38,504 bases of DNA from Pedosphaera sp. (GCA_002690655.1 NZFL01000014.1:146882-185385), one strand, 5' to 3'; shown: positions 8,641-17,665, counted from the first letter of the stretch. The notes: generated by a model from the letters alone, not told the origin. Numbers and translations are program-made.

Positions 8641-9111
8641 TCAGGATTTGGAGGCTGATTTATTTCTGATGATTTGCTCCATCTCCTCAGCATTCACAGC
8701 CTGCTCAAGCGATTGCCTGAAATCGTTGTTATGCAATGTTTTAGCAATATTAGCCAAAGTGTGCAGATGCTTCTGAAATTGCCCTTGAGGAACTAGAAAA
8801 AGCATCACGAGATTCACGGGTTTGTTATCCAGAGCATCAAAATTAATCCCTGATTTGGACCTTCCAAAAGCGCCTACGACATCGTAGATGAGATCCGTGG
8901 ATGCATGCGGGATCCCAACGCCAAAACCTATTCCAGTGCTCATGGAGGTTTCACGCTTTTTCACCACATTGGCGATCGATTCCCTGTCCTGCGGTCGTAT
9001 TTTATTGCAAGTAACAAGGTTATCAATCAACTCCTCAATGGCTTCCCAGCGCGTGGTAGCCTTCATTTCCGGAATGATTTGATCTTTGGTTAGGATTTCG
9101 CCAAGCAACAT
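8641..9111 (-). CDS. ptsN: PTS EIIA-like protein of the fructose/nitrogen type
   Basis: The 156-aa protein is a single EIIA type 2 domain. The phosphorylatable histidine is His69 in GVGIPHAS, and VNLVMLFLVPQGQFQKHLHTLANIAK is typical of the family. No membrane or EIIB/EIIC domains are attached, which fits a regulatory PtsN-like role in a phosphorelay rather than sugar uptake. No partner HPr or EI gene is nearby. It sits between an octaheme cytochrome gene (62 bases upstream) and argS (40 bases downstream). TAAAAT on the - strand ends nine bases before the ATG, so it may also have its own promoter and a very short leader. Confidence 0.85.
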   Translation of the reverse strand: MLLGEILTKDQIIPEMKATTRWEAIEELIDNLVTCNKIRPQDRESIANVVKKRETSMSTGIGFGVGIPHASTDLIYDVVGAFGRSKSGINFDALDNKPVNLVMLFLVPQGQFQKHLHTLANIAKTLHNNDFRQSLEQAVNAEEMEQIIRNKSASKS

Positions 9112-9173
9112 ATCAATTCAATTTTAACTGCGGTTCATTTCGCACCATAACCGTCTGCATTTCAAGACCCAAT

Positions 9174-11531
9174 TCAAAATCCACCCACGTTCTTCAATAG
9201 CTCTCTGGCTGCGTCATAGTCAGGCTGGATTTCCAGGGCACGCTGAGCCGCCCTCTTGGCGTCCTCAAGACGCCCCTCTCCCATTAGAATAGTTGCTCTG
9301 GCATAGGGGATCTGTGGATCAAACGGATTGGCTGATTCCCCCCTTATCAGACTGCTCAACGCATCCTCCCGCATGCCTTTCCCATTTTGGGCAAGTCCAA
9401 GATTATACCACGCACGGGAGTGGCGTGGATCAACTTGCACCGCCATTTTCAGTGACTCGATGACTTTCCCAATCTTACCCAGCTCGTTCCAGGCCAGCCC
9501 TTGCTTATAGAAATATTCACCTTCCGTTGGATCGAGACGGCAGGCTTCCTGTATTTCTTTGAGTGCACTTTGCTGATCTCCGATCATGCTGAACACGACC
9601 GCAAGTTCGTGGCGAAGAGGCGCGGAGTTGGGATCCCACTCGACTGCCTTGCGATAATGCTTCAAAGCCGAAGTCTCATCTTGCTGCCCCAGATGCCAGG
9701 CTCCCTTCTGCATTTGACCAGAAGGCTGATCCAAATGAAGATTCAAAAAGTGCTGCAATTCCTGACCGGTCACCGAAGCTGGGTCCACATGACTGCGAAG
9801 CGACCAAGCCGCATTGACCCTGACACTTCGCACGGGATCCTCCAAACGATCGACCAAGGCCTGAGCAGCATCTGTGTTCCCTGCCCGAACAGCAGGTCCC
9901 AAGGCCATGACAACCTGACTACGCAGGAGGGCATTGGTGCTCGTCGATGCACCAATCATTGATGGGATCACATCTCGCTCAAACCACCATGAATCCAGCA
10001 GACGTGCCGAGACAGCCTTCCAGAAATCCGGTGTTTGCTCGTCTTTCAACATCTTCAACAGAGGCTTATGCGATCCTTCAGTAGACAAGCGAGCCTGGGC
10101 AATCCACCTTGCCCGATCACGCGTGGGACGTTCCATGCGCTCGCCATACCACTCATCCACCTTGGTAATAGCCCAATCGGTCGTCTGATCTTCATGACAA
10201 CGATTACATGCATTGGGAATGCCCAGCTCCTTCGTCAACAAAGGATCTGGAATGGTGAAGCCATGGTCACGCCTCGGGTGGCGCTGCATGTAGGTGGTCT
10301 GCGGCATGTGACAATCCACACAATTACCCCCGGGAGTATCCGATGGATGAAACATGTGTTTGGCTGGATCGATTACAGGGGATTTCGGATATCCGCCAGA
10401 ATGACACCGCATGCACAAGGCATTTCCGGGAAGAATCGTTTCGTTTGAATGCGGATTATGACAATCAAGGCAATGAACCCCAGATTGGTGCATCTTACTG
10501 CTGAGAAATGATGTATAAACGTAATCTTCATCCCTCACCTGTCCGTCTGCGTAGTAAAGATCGGATGCATCAGGTATGACCAGCGAGTAATGATCAAGAT
10601 AGGATTCACCCGGGACGAAATCACCTGTCAGTTCGGTCCGTCTCGAATGACAGGAACCGCATGTATCAAGAATTTGGCTTGCATCCCTTTCACCCAGAGG
10701 GGCTTTGGGAGGTTTCTCGTATGTTTCCGGTGATTTGTAATACTGCACATGGGCCTTCAGAGGGCCGTGACACGATTCGCAACCGACAGACATTTCAGCC
10801 ATGGCAGTATGGTACTGATCCGTCTCTGGATCATAATTCTTTCGCAATCGTGTGTTGTGACATCCCGCACACATGCTGTTCCAGTTCATACCTCGCCCGG
10901 TCCAATGCCCCCATTCGCCTGCCTGCCTGCCTTCTTCTCCATAAACGTTGAACCACTCATGATGATGCGGATCATAGGAGGTATCCATCGCCTGCAAGCG
11001 GCCATTCCCTATGTCGGTGAGGTATTGCCTCAATGGTGTGTGCCCTATCACCCGCTCCAGGCGATGCACCTGATTCGTACCGCCCACCCCAAGTGTTTCA
11101 ATGATATGGGTATCCGCCTCCTTCTTGGCCGTGGATTTGATGGAGGCAACTTCAAATCCCTGGTCGGGATCGAATGCTTCCACATCGAACTCTGCCATCA
11201 ACGGACGCTCGGCCATGCGATGGTTGGATGGCTTCCATTGCTCAAATTCAGATGCATGACACTCCTGACAACTGGCCGAACCTGCGTATTGCTTGTAAAT
11301 TTCCTCATCCTGTATCAGAAGACGGTCCATCGAGATATCTGGTGTCGAATCACCAGCTCCAGCTGATTGTTTGGAAAGGGCCCTGCCGCCTCTCCCTGCA
11401 TTGAAATAAACAAAGAGCCCCACCAGAACCGTCAGTCCAGCAGCCCAAACCCAGAAAGGCAAACCGGCTTGCGGCGACAGTGCGGCCGACTTAGATTTTT
11501 TTGCTGACTGTTTATGTTTTCGATCGACCAT
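9174..11531 (-). CDS. membrane-anchored octaheme cytochrome c with HEAT and TPR repeats
   Basis: The 785-aa protein has an N-terminal signal anchor (about 24-44, LPFWVWAAGLTVLVGLFVYF). Eight CxxCH haem-binding motifs follow, with first cysteines at 88, 221, 251, 291, 354, 373, 404 and 442. The haem part resembles cytochrome c554-type multihaem proteins. Residues about 480-610 look like HEAT-type helical repeats (ALGPAVRAGNTDAAQALVDRL, then VRSVRVNAAWSLR). About 635-780 hold roughly five TPR units (SRAWYNLGLAQNGKGMREDAL). It is expected outside the cytoplasmic membrane. Electron partners and substrate are unknown. It heads a leftward run with ptsN and argS and has a good promoter ending eight bases before the ATG. 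Confidence 0.88.
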   Translation of the reverse strand: MVDRKHKQSAKKSKSAALSPQAGLPFWVWAAGLTVLVGLFVYFNAGRGGRALSKQSAGAGDSTPDISMDRLLIQDEEIYKQYAGSASCQECHASEFEQWKPSNHRMAERPLMAEFDVEAFDPDQGFEVASIKSTAKKEADTHIIETLGVGGTNQVHRLERVIGHTPLRQYLTDIGNGRLQAMDTSYDPHHHEWFNVYGEEGRQAGEWGHWTGRGMNWNSMCAGCHNTRLRKNYDPETDQYHTAMAEMSVGCESCHGPLKAHVQYYKSPETYEKPPKAPLGERDASQILDTCGSCHSRRTELTGDFVPGESYLDHYSLVIPDASDLYYADGQVRDEDYVYTSFLSSKMHQSGVHCLDCHNPHSNETILPGNALCMRCHSGGYPKSPVIDPAKHMFHPSDTPGGNCVDCHMPQTTYMQRHPRRDHGFTIPDPLLTKELGIPNACNRCHEDQTTDWAITKVDEWYGERMERPTRDRARWIAQARLSTEGSHKPLLKMLKDEQTPDFWKAVSARLLDSWWFERDVIPSMIGASTSTNALLRSQVVMALGPAVRAGNTDAAQALVDRLEDPVRSVRVNAAWSLRSHVDPASVTGQELQHFLNLHLDQPSGQMQKGAWHLGQQDETSALKHYRKAVEWDPNSAPLRHELAVVFSMIGDQQSALKEIQEACRLDPTEGEYFYKQGLAWNELGKIGKVIESLKMAVQVDPRHSRAWYNLGLAQNGKGMREDALSSLIRGESANPFDPQIPYARATILMGEGRLEDAKRAAQRALEIQPDYDAARELLKNVGGF

Positions 11532-11539
11532 GTATTACT

Positions 11540-11568
11540 ATCTTAGGCAAAGCCTGAGAGATGATCAA
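11540..11568 (-). promoter_or_regulatory. predicted promoter of the octaheme cytochrome gene, giving a near-leaderless mRNA
   Basis: On the - strand, TTGATC (11568-11563) and TAAGAT (11545-11540) are 17 bases apart. Eight bases separate the -10 from the ATG at 11531, so transcription should start at or within two bases of the start codon. No Shine-Dalgarno sequence is present. Confidence 0.6.
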
Positions 11569-11758
11569 CCGCCATGATTGGTGAGAACGGGCAAACAGCG
11601 TGTGGCTGAGAGCCCAGAGAGCTCAGGCGCAGTAGGGTTGACCAAGGGGCTGACGACAGAAGCCCCCCATGAACAATGATCATAAAACACTTGGGAAAGG
11701 TTCCTTGCCGGACCAAATGTACCCTTTGAACATGACACAAGCGTCTTGATCTGGAACT
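11569..11758. other. intergenic region between the cytochrome promoter and rsmI, with small hairpins
   Basis: GGGGCT (11646-11651) and AGCCCC (11661-11666) form a six-pair hairpin with a nine-base loop. A CTGAG/CTCAG pair lies near 11602-11622. Neither is followed by a T-run. The region should lie upstream of, not within, the cytochrome message. No convincing gene or known RNA family is seen. Confidence 0.35.
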
Positions 11759-12523
11759 ATGTTCAGAAGATACATGAGATCATTGGATTCAGATTCATCA
11801 GAATCAGCAACACCTTGCGAGAAGCATGACGCCTCTTTTCAACCGAGCATGGAAAAAGGGACGCTTTATGTCGTTCCGACTCCAATTGGGAATCTGGAGG
11901 ATATCACACTGCGCGCTTTGAGGGTTTTAAAAGAGTGCGATCTCGTCCTTGCAGAAGACACACGTCATACGGGGCAATTACTGAAGCATTTTGAATCCAA
12001 GAAACCCATGCTGAGCTACCACAAATTTAATGAGGCAGCCCGGAAAGACCAGATTCTGGAACGCTTGAAGCAAGGCGAGCAACTGGCTTTGGTCAGTGAC
12101 GCAGGCACCCCTGGGATCAGCGACCCCGGACAACGCATCATCTCTGAAGCCATTGCCCATGGCTTTCGAGTCGAGCCTTTGCCCGGAGCTTGTGCAATAA
12201 CCACAGCTCTGAGTGCATGTGGTTTACCCACAGATGAATTTCATTTCATCGGCTTCCTCGACCGGAAAAGTGCCCGTCGCCGCCGTAGATTAGAAGCATG
12301 CATTGATATAAAAGGCACCCTGGTCCTTTATGAATCCCCTCACCGCATCGAAAAATTACTGGAGGAGCTGAATGACATTATGCCTGAGCGAAATGTGGTG
12401 CTGGCCCGCGAGCTAACCAAAAAGTTTGAGCAATGGGTAAGAGGTACCGCAACGGCATTATGGGCAAGAAGAAGCACCATTAAATCAAAAGGGGAATTTG
12501 TGGTTCTCATTCAATCGAGTTAA
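11759..12523 (+). CDS. rsmI: 16S rRNA (cytidine(1402)-2'-O)-methyltransferase
   Basis: RsmI methylates the ribose of C1402 in the decoding centre of 16S rRNA. The tetrapyrrole-methylase-like fold is marked by LYVVPTPIGNLEDITLRAL and LAEDTRHTGQLLKHF, the SAM-loop SDAGTPGISDPG, PLPGACAITTALSACGLP, and a second half with ETTxR-like YESPHRIEKLLEEL and LARELTKKFE. The first 30 residues (MFRRYMRSLDS...) are not conserved in the family. The internal ATG at 11849 (MEKGTLYVV) could be the real start; the ATG at 11774 has AGAAG just upstream. Length (254 aa, or 224) is slightly short compared with the enteric enzyme. It stands alone, diverging from the cytochrome gene. Confidence 0.93.
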   Translation: MFRRYMRSLDSDSSESATPCEKHDASFQPSMEKGTLYVVPTPIGNLEDITLRALRVLKECDLVLAEDTRHTGQLLKHFESKKPMLSYHKFNEAARKDQILERLKQGEQLALVSDAGTPGISDPGQRIISEAIAHGFRVEPLPGACAITTALSACGLPTDEFHFIGFLDRKSARRRRRLEACIDIKGTLVLYESPHRIEKLLEELNDIMPERNVVLARELTKKFEQWVRGTATALWARRSTIKSKGEFVVLIQSS

Positions 12524-12630
12524 AACCTCAATAAAAGTCACCAACCAATAATACAGCTCTCTTGTTGGGGCAGTGATTGGACTCACTACAGCAGCTTCCA
12601 AAAGTCGAAAAAGCTGACCCGAAATTTAAA

Positions 12631-12645
12631 ACCCAGACTCTGGGT
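12631..12645 (-). terminator. small hairpin with A/T tail on the - strand side
   Basis: ACCCAG (12631-12636) and CTGGGT (12640-12645) form a six-pair stem with a three-base loop. On the + strand it is followed by CTATGCG. On the - strand it is followed by TTTAAATTT, so it looks more like a terminator for leftward transcription. No gene transcribed leftward ends here. Confidence 0.25.
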
Positions 12646-12806
12646 CTATGCGCAGTGTTGGTGTTTCAACAAATAATAACTTCAGAAATGCTCACCTCAA
12701 CTTCAGCAAACAGTTGCAACTGATCAATGCAACGATTCTCTCACATGAATGCCTGCTGATTATTTCCTGGTTGCCTAGCACGATGGGTTGGTGCAGTGTT
12801 TTTTAG

Positions 12807-13865
12807 ATGATGACCCGTATATTGACTCTCTGGGGATTTTTGCTGTCCGCAACCAGTATTTGCGTTGTGGCGGCCGCTGCGCCGGATCATTCCGCGGTCA
12901 AGCCCTCAACACGAGAGGGAGGCTGGATGAAGCGGCACGAGCAATTCAACCAGAAGGTGAAAGCCAACCAAGGAAACATCGATCTTATTTTTGTGGGTGA
13001 TTCGATTACTCAAGGCTGGGAAGGTCAGGGTAAGGATGTTTGGGAAAAATATTACAGCCATCGTAAACCTTTAAATCTAGGTATCGGAGGCGACCGCACT
13101 CAGCATGTGCTATGGCGCTTGGACAATGGAAACATCGAAGGTATCCAACCAAAAGTGGCAGTCGTTATGATAGGTACCAACAATTCGGGGAATGACCGGA
13201 ATTCAGCAGGTGAAATCGTCGATGGTATCAAAGCAATCGTGAGTAAACTAAGAAGGAAGCTTCCCGAAACAAAGGTCTTGTTACTGGCAGTGTTTCCTCG
13301 CGGAGAGGTGTTCAATGATCAGCGGGGAAATATCCTGCAAGTCAATCAAGTGATTCGAAAGCTACATGATGGCGAGCATGTGCACTTTTTGGATATCGGG
13401 TATCGTTTCATCGATAAGGATGGCACGATCCCCAGAGCTATCATGCCTGATTTTCTGCATTTTTCCACGCCCGGCTATGGCGTCTGGGCGAAAGCAATTG
13501 AAAACAAGCTTTCATCGCTGCTGGGCGATTCACCAGTCAATGTTCCCAATGCCAGGATCAACGGTGCATGGACTTTTTCAATCGGAGGCCCCAATGGCCA
13601 GGTTGATAGCAGTATGAAATTGAAGAAAAACGGAGCAAGGGTTTACGGTAATATTGCGATGGGGGAGGATCGCGAATTTGAGCTACTCAATGGGGGGATC
13701 TTTGCGAATCATATCGAATTCACAATTCGAAGAAATCGCCCTCAGGGAGGCGAGGCCATTTATCGATTTACCGGTAGCCTAGAGGGAGAGCGTATTGAGG
13801 GGGAAATCACTGCAGAAATGGATGGTGGAAAAATAACTCAGGAATGGTCGGCTACGAAAAATTGA
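12807..13865 (+). CDS. secreted SGNH/GDSL-type esterase with extra C-terminal beta domain
   Basis: The 352-aa protein starts with a signal peptide (about 1-25, ending AAAAP). A SGNH hydrolase domain like the platelet-activating-factor acetylhydrolase catalytic subunit follows. Block I is GDSITQG with Ser66, block II has GIGGDRTQ (Gly95), block III has IGTNN (Asn125), and block V has DFLHFS with Asp215 and His218. All four SGNH residues are therefore present, suggesting an active exported esterase or deacetylase; the substrate is unknown. Residues about 245-352 form a separate, probably beta-rich domain (GAWTFSIGGPNGQVD, then FTGSLEGERIEGEI). A strong terminator follows the stop codon. Confidence 0.85.
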   Translation: MMTRILTLWGFLLSATSICVVAAAAPDHSAVKPSTREGGWMKRHEQFNQKVKANQGNIDLIFVGDSITQGWEGQGKDVWEKYYSHRKPLNLGIGGDRTQHVLWRLDNGNIEGIQPKVAVVMIGTNNSGNDRNSAGEIVDGIKAIVSKLRRKLPETKVLLLAVFPRGEVFNDQRGNILQVNQVIRKLHDGEHVHFLDIGYRFIDKDGTIPRAIMPDFLHFSTPGYGVWAKAIENKLSSLLGDSPVNVPNARINGAWTFSIGGPNGQVDSSMKLKKNGARVYGNIAMGEDREFELLNGGIFANHIEFTIRRNRPQGGEAIYRFTGSLEGERIEGEITAEMDGGKITQEWSATKN

Positions 13866-13889
13866 TTCCCGGACATTCAAACTCGAATG

Positions 13890-13916
13890 AGCGTCAGCTG
13901 TGCTGGCGCTTTTTTT
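13890..13916 (+). terminator. rho-independent terminator after the SGNH esterase gene
   Basis: AGCGTCAGC (13890-13898) pairs with GCTGGCGCT (13902-13910) over nine positions including one G-U pair. The loop is TGT, and seven T residues follow from 13910. It sits 25 bases after the esterase stop codon. Confidence 0.9.
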
Positions 13917-14068
13917 GTGAAAACCATGAGTTTGCAAACAATGCTTTATGGCGGAAACAAATGCTCAGAACAGCCAACCTTTTCATCGCACAATAACGCA
14001 CTCCAGGTTTGCCATGACAGGCAGATGTTTGGCATGATCCTCATCATAATCAAACCCGAACAAATACT

Positions 14069-14803
14069 ATGGCAGGTCATAATAAGTGGTCAAAAGTTAA
14101 GCACATCAAAGGTCCGGCAGATGCGAAACGCGCCAAGATTTTCTCCAAACTTTCACGAGAAATTTTTGTCGCTGTCAAAGAGGGAGCAAGTGACGACCCT
14201 GACCTCAACCCCCGCCTGCGCATGGTCCTCCTTAAAGCCAGGCAAGCCAACATGCCTTTGGATAATGTCCAAAGAGCCATTCAGAAAGCCACAGGAGAAG
14301 GAAGTGGTGCCAGCTATCAGGATCTGACATACGAGATATATGGACCCCATGGCGTCGCTGTAATGGCTGAGATTTCATCGGATAACAAAAACAGAACAGC
14401 TGCCGAAATCCGTCATATTCTCGGCAAAAACGGGGGAACCATCGCATCTGCAGGTGCCGTGACACGTCTCTTCCACCGCAAGGGTCAAATCATGATCGCC
14501 CGTGATTCGGCGGATGAAGAAAAAGTCATGGAAATTGCACTCGAAGCCGGAGCGGAGGATTTCAACTCCGAGCTGGAGGGATATGAAATCATCACAGAAC
14601 CCAATGCCTTTGAAGGTGTCCTGAAGCAAATTGAAGATGCCAATATCCCAACGGAAACTGCAGGGATCACCTTTCTACCAGAGCTACTGTCACCCGTACC
14701 TGCCAATGCTGTAGAATCCATCCAAAAACTCATGGATACCCTTGAGGATCATGATGATGTTAAAGACGTTTACAGCAATGCCGAGTTTGCGAATGGAGAC
14801 TGA
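14069..14803 (+). CDS. yebC: YebC/TACO1-family protein
   Basis: The 244-aa protein is a full-length YebC/TACO1 member. It begins with the family signature MAGHNKWSKVKHIKGPADAKRAKIF and carries ARQANMPLDNVQRAI, YGPHGVAVMAEISSDNKNRT and FHRKGQI. Members have been described as transcription regulators. More recent work links YebC and TACO1 to relieving ribosome stalling at proline-rich or difficult stretches. Its partner in many bacteria is the ruvC-ruvAB locus, which is absent here. The preceding gene ends in a strong terminator, so yebC needs its own promoter; I see no clear one. No strong Shine-Dalgarno sequence precedes the ATG. Confidence 0.95.
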   Translation: MAGHNKWSKVKHIKGPADAKRAKIFSKLSREIFVAVKEGASDDPDLNPRLRMVLLKARQANMPLDNVQRAIQKATGEGSGASYQDLTYEIYGPHGVAVMAEISSDNKNRTAAEIRHILGKNGGTIASAGAVTRLFHRKGQIMIARDSADEEKVMEIALEAGAEDFNSELEGYEIITEPNAFEGVLKQIEDANIPTETAGITFLPELLSPVPANAVESIQKLMDTLEDHDDVKDVYSNAEFANGD

Positions 14804-14890
14804 AAAAGATTCATGCAGAGTCAGCAGAAATGCTGACCATCAAACAAGTCACCCCTGATTTGCAATACTTACTCGAGCTATGTTGACCTT

Positions 14891-17602
14891 ATGAAGCATG
14901 TATGGGTGAAACGATGGCTCGGACGCTTGGCAGATTGGATCTACGAGCATCCCAATGGGTTTATTTACCCACAGATTTTACTATTCGGCCTCTGCGTTTT
15001 TTACACCGTCACTCAACTTGAGTTTAACACCAATCGAAGTGATCTTGTAGGCGCCGAAAAACGTTATCACCGTAATTTCCTTGATTATAAAAAGACATTT
15101 CAGAATCAAAATGATCTGGTAACGATTGTCGAAAGTGAGGACATCGAAAAAAACAGAGAGTTTATCGAGCGCCTTGGTATCCGCCTGAACCAGGAGCCCG
15201 ATCTTTTCAGAGATGTCTTCTTCAAGGGTGACTTCAAAACACTCGGTGACAAGTCATTGCAATTAATAAAGCGGACCGGGGATCTCAGAGCCCTGGATGA
15301 GAAACTCAAATCAGCACTCCCATTACTCAACCAATTTACTCAGGCAACCAACCTGACGGAACTGGTGCGGACGATTAACCGGCAATTCCGACAAACCGCA
15401 AAACAAACATCACCAGAGAAGGCAGTTGAGGGAACACGCCCACTGACAAACTCACTTTCCTTGCTGACTTCATTATTGCGTCAAGCGAGTCATAGCTTGC
15501 ACCAGTCAGAACCGTTGATCCCGCCAGCTGTAGGCGGCCTCCTGTCAATACCCCCTGCAAAAGCCGCCAAAGAATACGTTCAATTTGATGAAGGCAGGCT
15601 TTTCCTGATCACCGCCCAACCCGTTTCAGACAAACTTGAAAAAACAGCAGTGCGACGACTGCGGGCCTTGGTCAAGGAGACCCAGGTGATTGTACCTGGG
15701 GTGAATGTCGGAATCACAGGCAAATCAGTGCTTGAACTGGATGAGATGCAGCAATCCCGCAAAGACACCACCAAAGCCGCGCTCATTTCCTTATTGTTGG
15801 TCGTGTTGATTTTTATCTTCGGCTACCAGGAAACAGGCCGCCCTGTCAAAGCCACTTTGTGCCTTTTGATTTCTCTGGGCTACACCATGGGATTCACCAC
15901 GCTCGTTGTGGGACACCTTAACATTCTGACAATTGCATTTGTACCCATGCTGATTGGTCTTGCCATTGATTTCGGAGTCCACTTGATTACGAGATATGAG
16001 GAAGAGCTCGGTTATGGTAACCCTCGTAAGCTTAGCCTGAGGAATGCACTTACCTTGACTGGCGCTGGCATATTTACCGGATGCTTCACCACGGCTGGGG
16101 CATTCATTTCCATGGGGATCACTGAGTTCAAAGGCATTCAAGAAATGGGTATCATCACGGGTGGAGGAATGATCCTCTCATTGATTCCCATGATGACCAT
16201 GCTGCCTGCCATGCTACTCAAGGGGAAACACCCCCCTCAGAATCTCGCAATTGAAGAAGTCAAGGATGACAAGCGAGCGCGCTTGGAAAGCTTCTGGCTC
16301 GCACGCCCGAAGGCCGTGATCGGGTTGGCACTTGGGTTATCCATCGCGGCAGCGAGCCAAATTCCAAAAGTTTACTTTGATTATAATCTGCTCAATCTTC
16401 AGTCGCACGGTCTGGAGTCAGTCAATTATGAACACAAACTGATTCACTCAGGGGAAAAGTCGATTTTATTCGGTGCTGTTATTGCCAATTCTTTGAAGGA
16501 GGCACGGGCAATCGAAACTCAGCTAGGTCAATTAACATCTGTCGCAAGTGTGGATTCGGTGGCGAGCTATGTGACGTCCAGCGACCAGAAAAAGTTGGCT
16601 TTAATCGAATCCATTCGTTCAACAACTGATTCCATTCAGCTCCCGGCTCCAAACGAAGAATTTCTGGACATCGGCACCTTTCACCAATCACTTACCTTCC
16701 TTGCCAGTTACGCAAAGTTGGCCATTCAGTCCATTGAATCCAATGGGAGGGGGCAATCCTTTTCTCCGGAATTGAACTCACTGCTTCAAGCAATTCAGCA
16801 GCTACAAAAAGAGATTCAGACGATGGAGGGCACATTCGTCCAGGCTCGGCTTACACAATTTCAACGGGGCCTCTTCGACGAGCTGAAGGGAATGGTTGGC
16901 AGTATCGCCAATCAAAACACACGGGCCCCAATCCAAGTCTCTGAATTACCAGATATATTGAAAAACAGATTCATTGGGGCAGACGGCAGATTTCTTGTTC
17001 AAGTGTATCCAAAAAGCAATGTCTGGGAACGAGCGCATCAGAAAGTGTTTCTCAAGGACCTTCGAACGCTGGATCCCGAAGACGTCAATACTCCAGTCAT
17101 TACTGGGACTCCGGTTCAACTTTACGAATATACCGAGCTGCTCAAATTGAGCTACCAGGAAGCTGCTGTGTATGCACTTACCTGCATCATCGTAATGGTC
17201 TGGATTCATTTCCGGTCTTTATCTGCCGTCCTATTAACCATGTTGCCTGTGTTTATGGGTACGTTTTGGCTTCTAGGATTGATGGGCTCATTGGGAATTC
17301 CATTTAATCCCGCCAATATCATGACCCTTCCACTGGTCATAGGCATTGGTGTCACCAATGGTATTCATATATTGAATCGATACCACGAAGACGCTCACCC
17401 AAGTATCTTTGCCAAAAGCACAGGAAAGGCAGTCATGGTATCAGCACTGACAACCATAGCCGGATTTGGGAGCTTGATGCTGGCACAGCATCAAGGGATC
17501 GCCAGTCTGGGACATCTGATGTCCATCGGAGTGACTACTTGCATGCTGGCAGGTCTAGGAGTTCTGCCCTGCTTGCTGAAAGTTATGAAACCCGGACTAT
17601 AA
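14891..17602 (+). CDS. RND-superfamily exporter, MMPL/HpnN-like
   Basis: The 903-aa protein has the two-half RND layout. An N-terminal membrane span (about 20-42) is followed by a periplasmic domain, then a bundle of spans (about 300-450) with GLAIDFGVHLITRYEEE. A second span (about 475), a second periplasmic domain and a last bundle (about 765-900) with VIGIGVTNGIHILNRYHED follow. The duplicated GxxxDxGxH/GxxxxxGIH signature marks the MMPL/HAE-3 group. The first periplasmic part (NREFIERLGIRLNQEPDLFRD) resembles HpnN, which moves hopanoids to the outer membrane; no hopanoid genes are nearby. TATGTT (14879-14884) ends six bases before the ATG. Two hairpins follow the stop. Confidence 0.85.
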   Translation: MKHVWVKRWLGRLADWIYEHPNGFIYPQILLFGLCVFYTVTQLEFNTNRSDLVGAEKRYHRNFLDYKKTFQNQNDLVTIVESEDIEKNREFIERLGIRLNQEPDLFRDVFFKGDFKTLGDKSLQLIKRTGDLRALDEKLKSALPLLNQFTQATNLTELVRTINRQFRQTAKQTSPEKAVEGTRPLTNSLSLLTSLLRQASHSLHQSEPLIPPAVGGLLSIPPAKAAKEYVQFDEGRLFLITAQPVSDKLEKTAVRRLRALVKETQVIVPGVNVGITGKSVLELDEMQQSRKDTTKAALISLLLVVLIFIFGYQETGRPVKATLCLLISLGYTMGFTTLVVGHLNILTIAFVPMLIGLAIDFGVHLITRYEEELGYGNPRKLSLRNALTLTGAGIFTGCFTTAGAFISMGITEFKGIQEMGIITGGGMILSLIPMMTMLPAMLLKGKHPPQNLAIEEVKDDKRARLESFWLARPKAVIGLALGLSIAAASQIPKVYFDYNLLNLQSHGLESVNYEHKLIHSGEKSILFGAVIANSLKEARAIETQLGQLTSVASVDSVASYVTSSDQKKLALIESIRSTTDSIQLPAPNEEFLDIGTFHQSLTFLASYAKLAIQSIESNGRGQSFSPELNSLLQAIQQLQKEIQTMEGTFVQARLTQFQRGLFDELKGMVGSIANQNTRAPIQVSELPDILKNRFIGADGRFLVQVYPKSNVWERAHQKVFLKDLRTLDPEDVNTPVITGTPVQLYEYTELLKLSYQEAAVYALTCIIVMVWIHFRSLSAVLLTMLPVFMGTFWLLGLMGSLGIPFNPANIMTLPLVIGIGVTNGIHILNRYHEDAHPSIFAKSTGKAVMVSALTTIAGFGSLMLAQHQGIASLGHLMSIGVTTCMLAGLGVLPCLLKVMKPGL

Positions 17603-17638
17603 AAAACCCAGCAACAGCATGGCAATGCTGTTACTGGG
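17601..17638 (-). terminator. terminator-like hairpin oriented for leftward transcription
   Basis: CCCAG (17607-17611) plus AACAGCAT (17613-17620) pair with ATGCTGTT (17625-17632) plus CTGGG (17634-17638). There is one internal mismatch and a GGCA loop. On the - strand the stem is followed by six T residues (complement of 17601-17606). On the + strand no T-run follows. It overlaps the end of the RND gene's stop codon. Confidence 0.5.
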
Positions 17639-17650
17639 CAGCGAGGAACC

Positions 17651-17665
17651 GAGGCTTAATGCCTC
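17651..17665 (+). terminator. second short hairpin after the RND exporter gene
   Basis: GAGGC (17651-17655) and GCCTC (17661-17665) form a five-pair stem with a TTAAT loop, followed by ATTTAATAC. It may end rightward transcription of the exporter gene, but the T-run is poor. Confidence 0.3.

Noticed and set aside
11543..11740. Leftward 65-codon frame upstream of the cytochrome gene
   Set aside because: It spans the predicted cytochrome promoter and the hairpins, and its composition does not resemble a protein.
13887..14327. Rightward 146-codon frame overlapping the yebC start
   Set aside because: It begins inside the terminator of the preceding gene and runs out of frame into yebC, whose conserved sequence is unambiguous.
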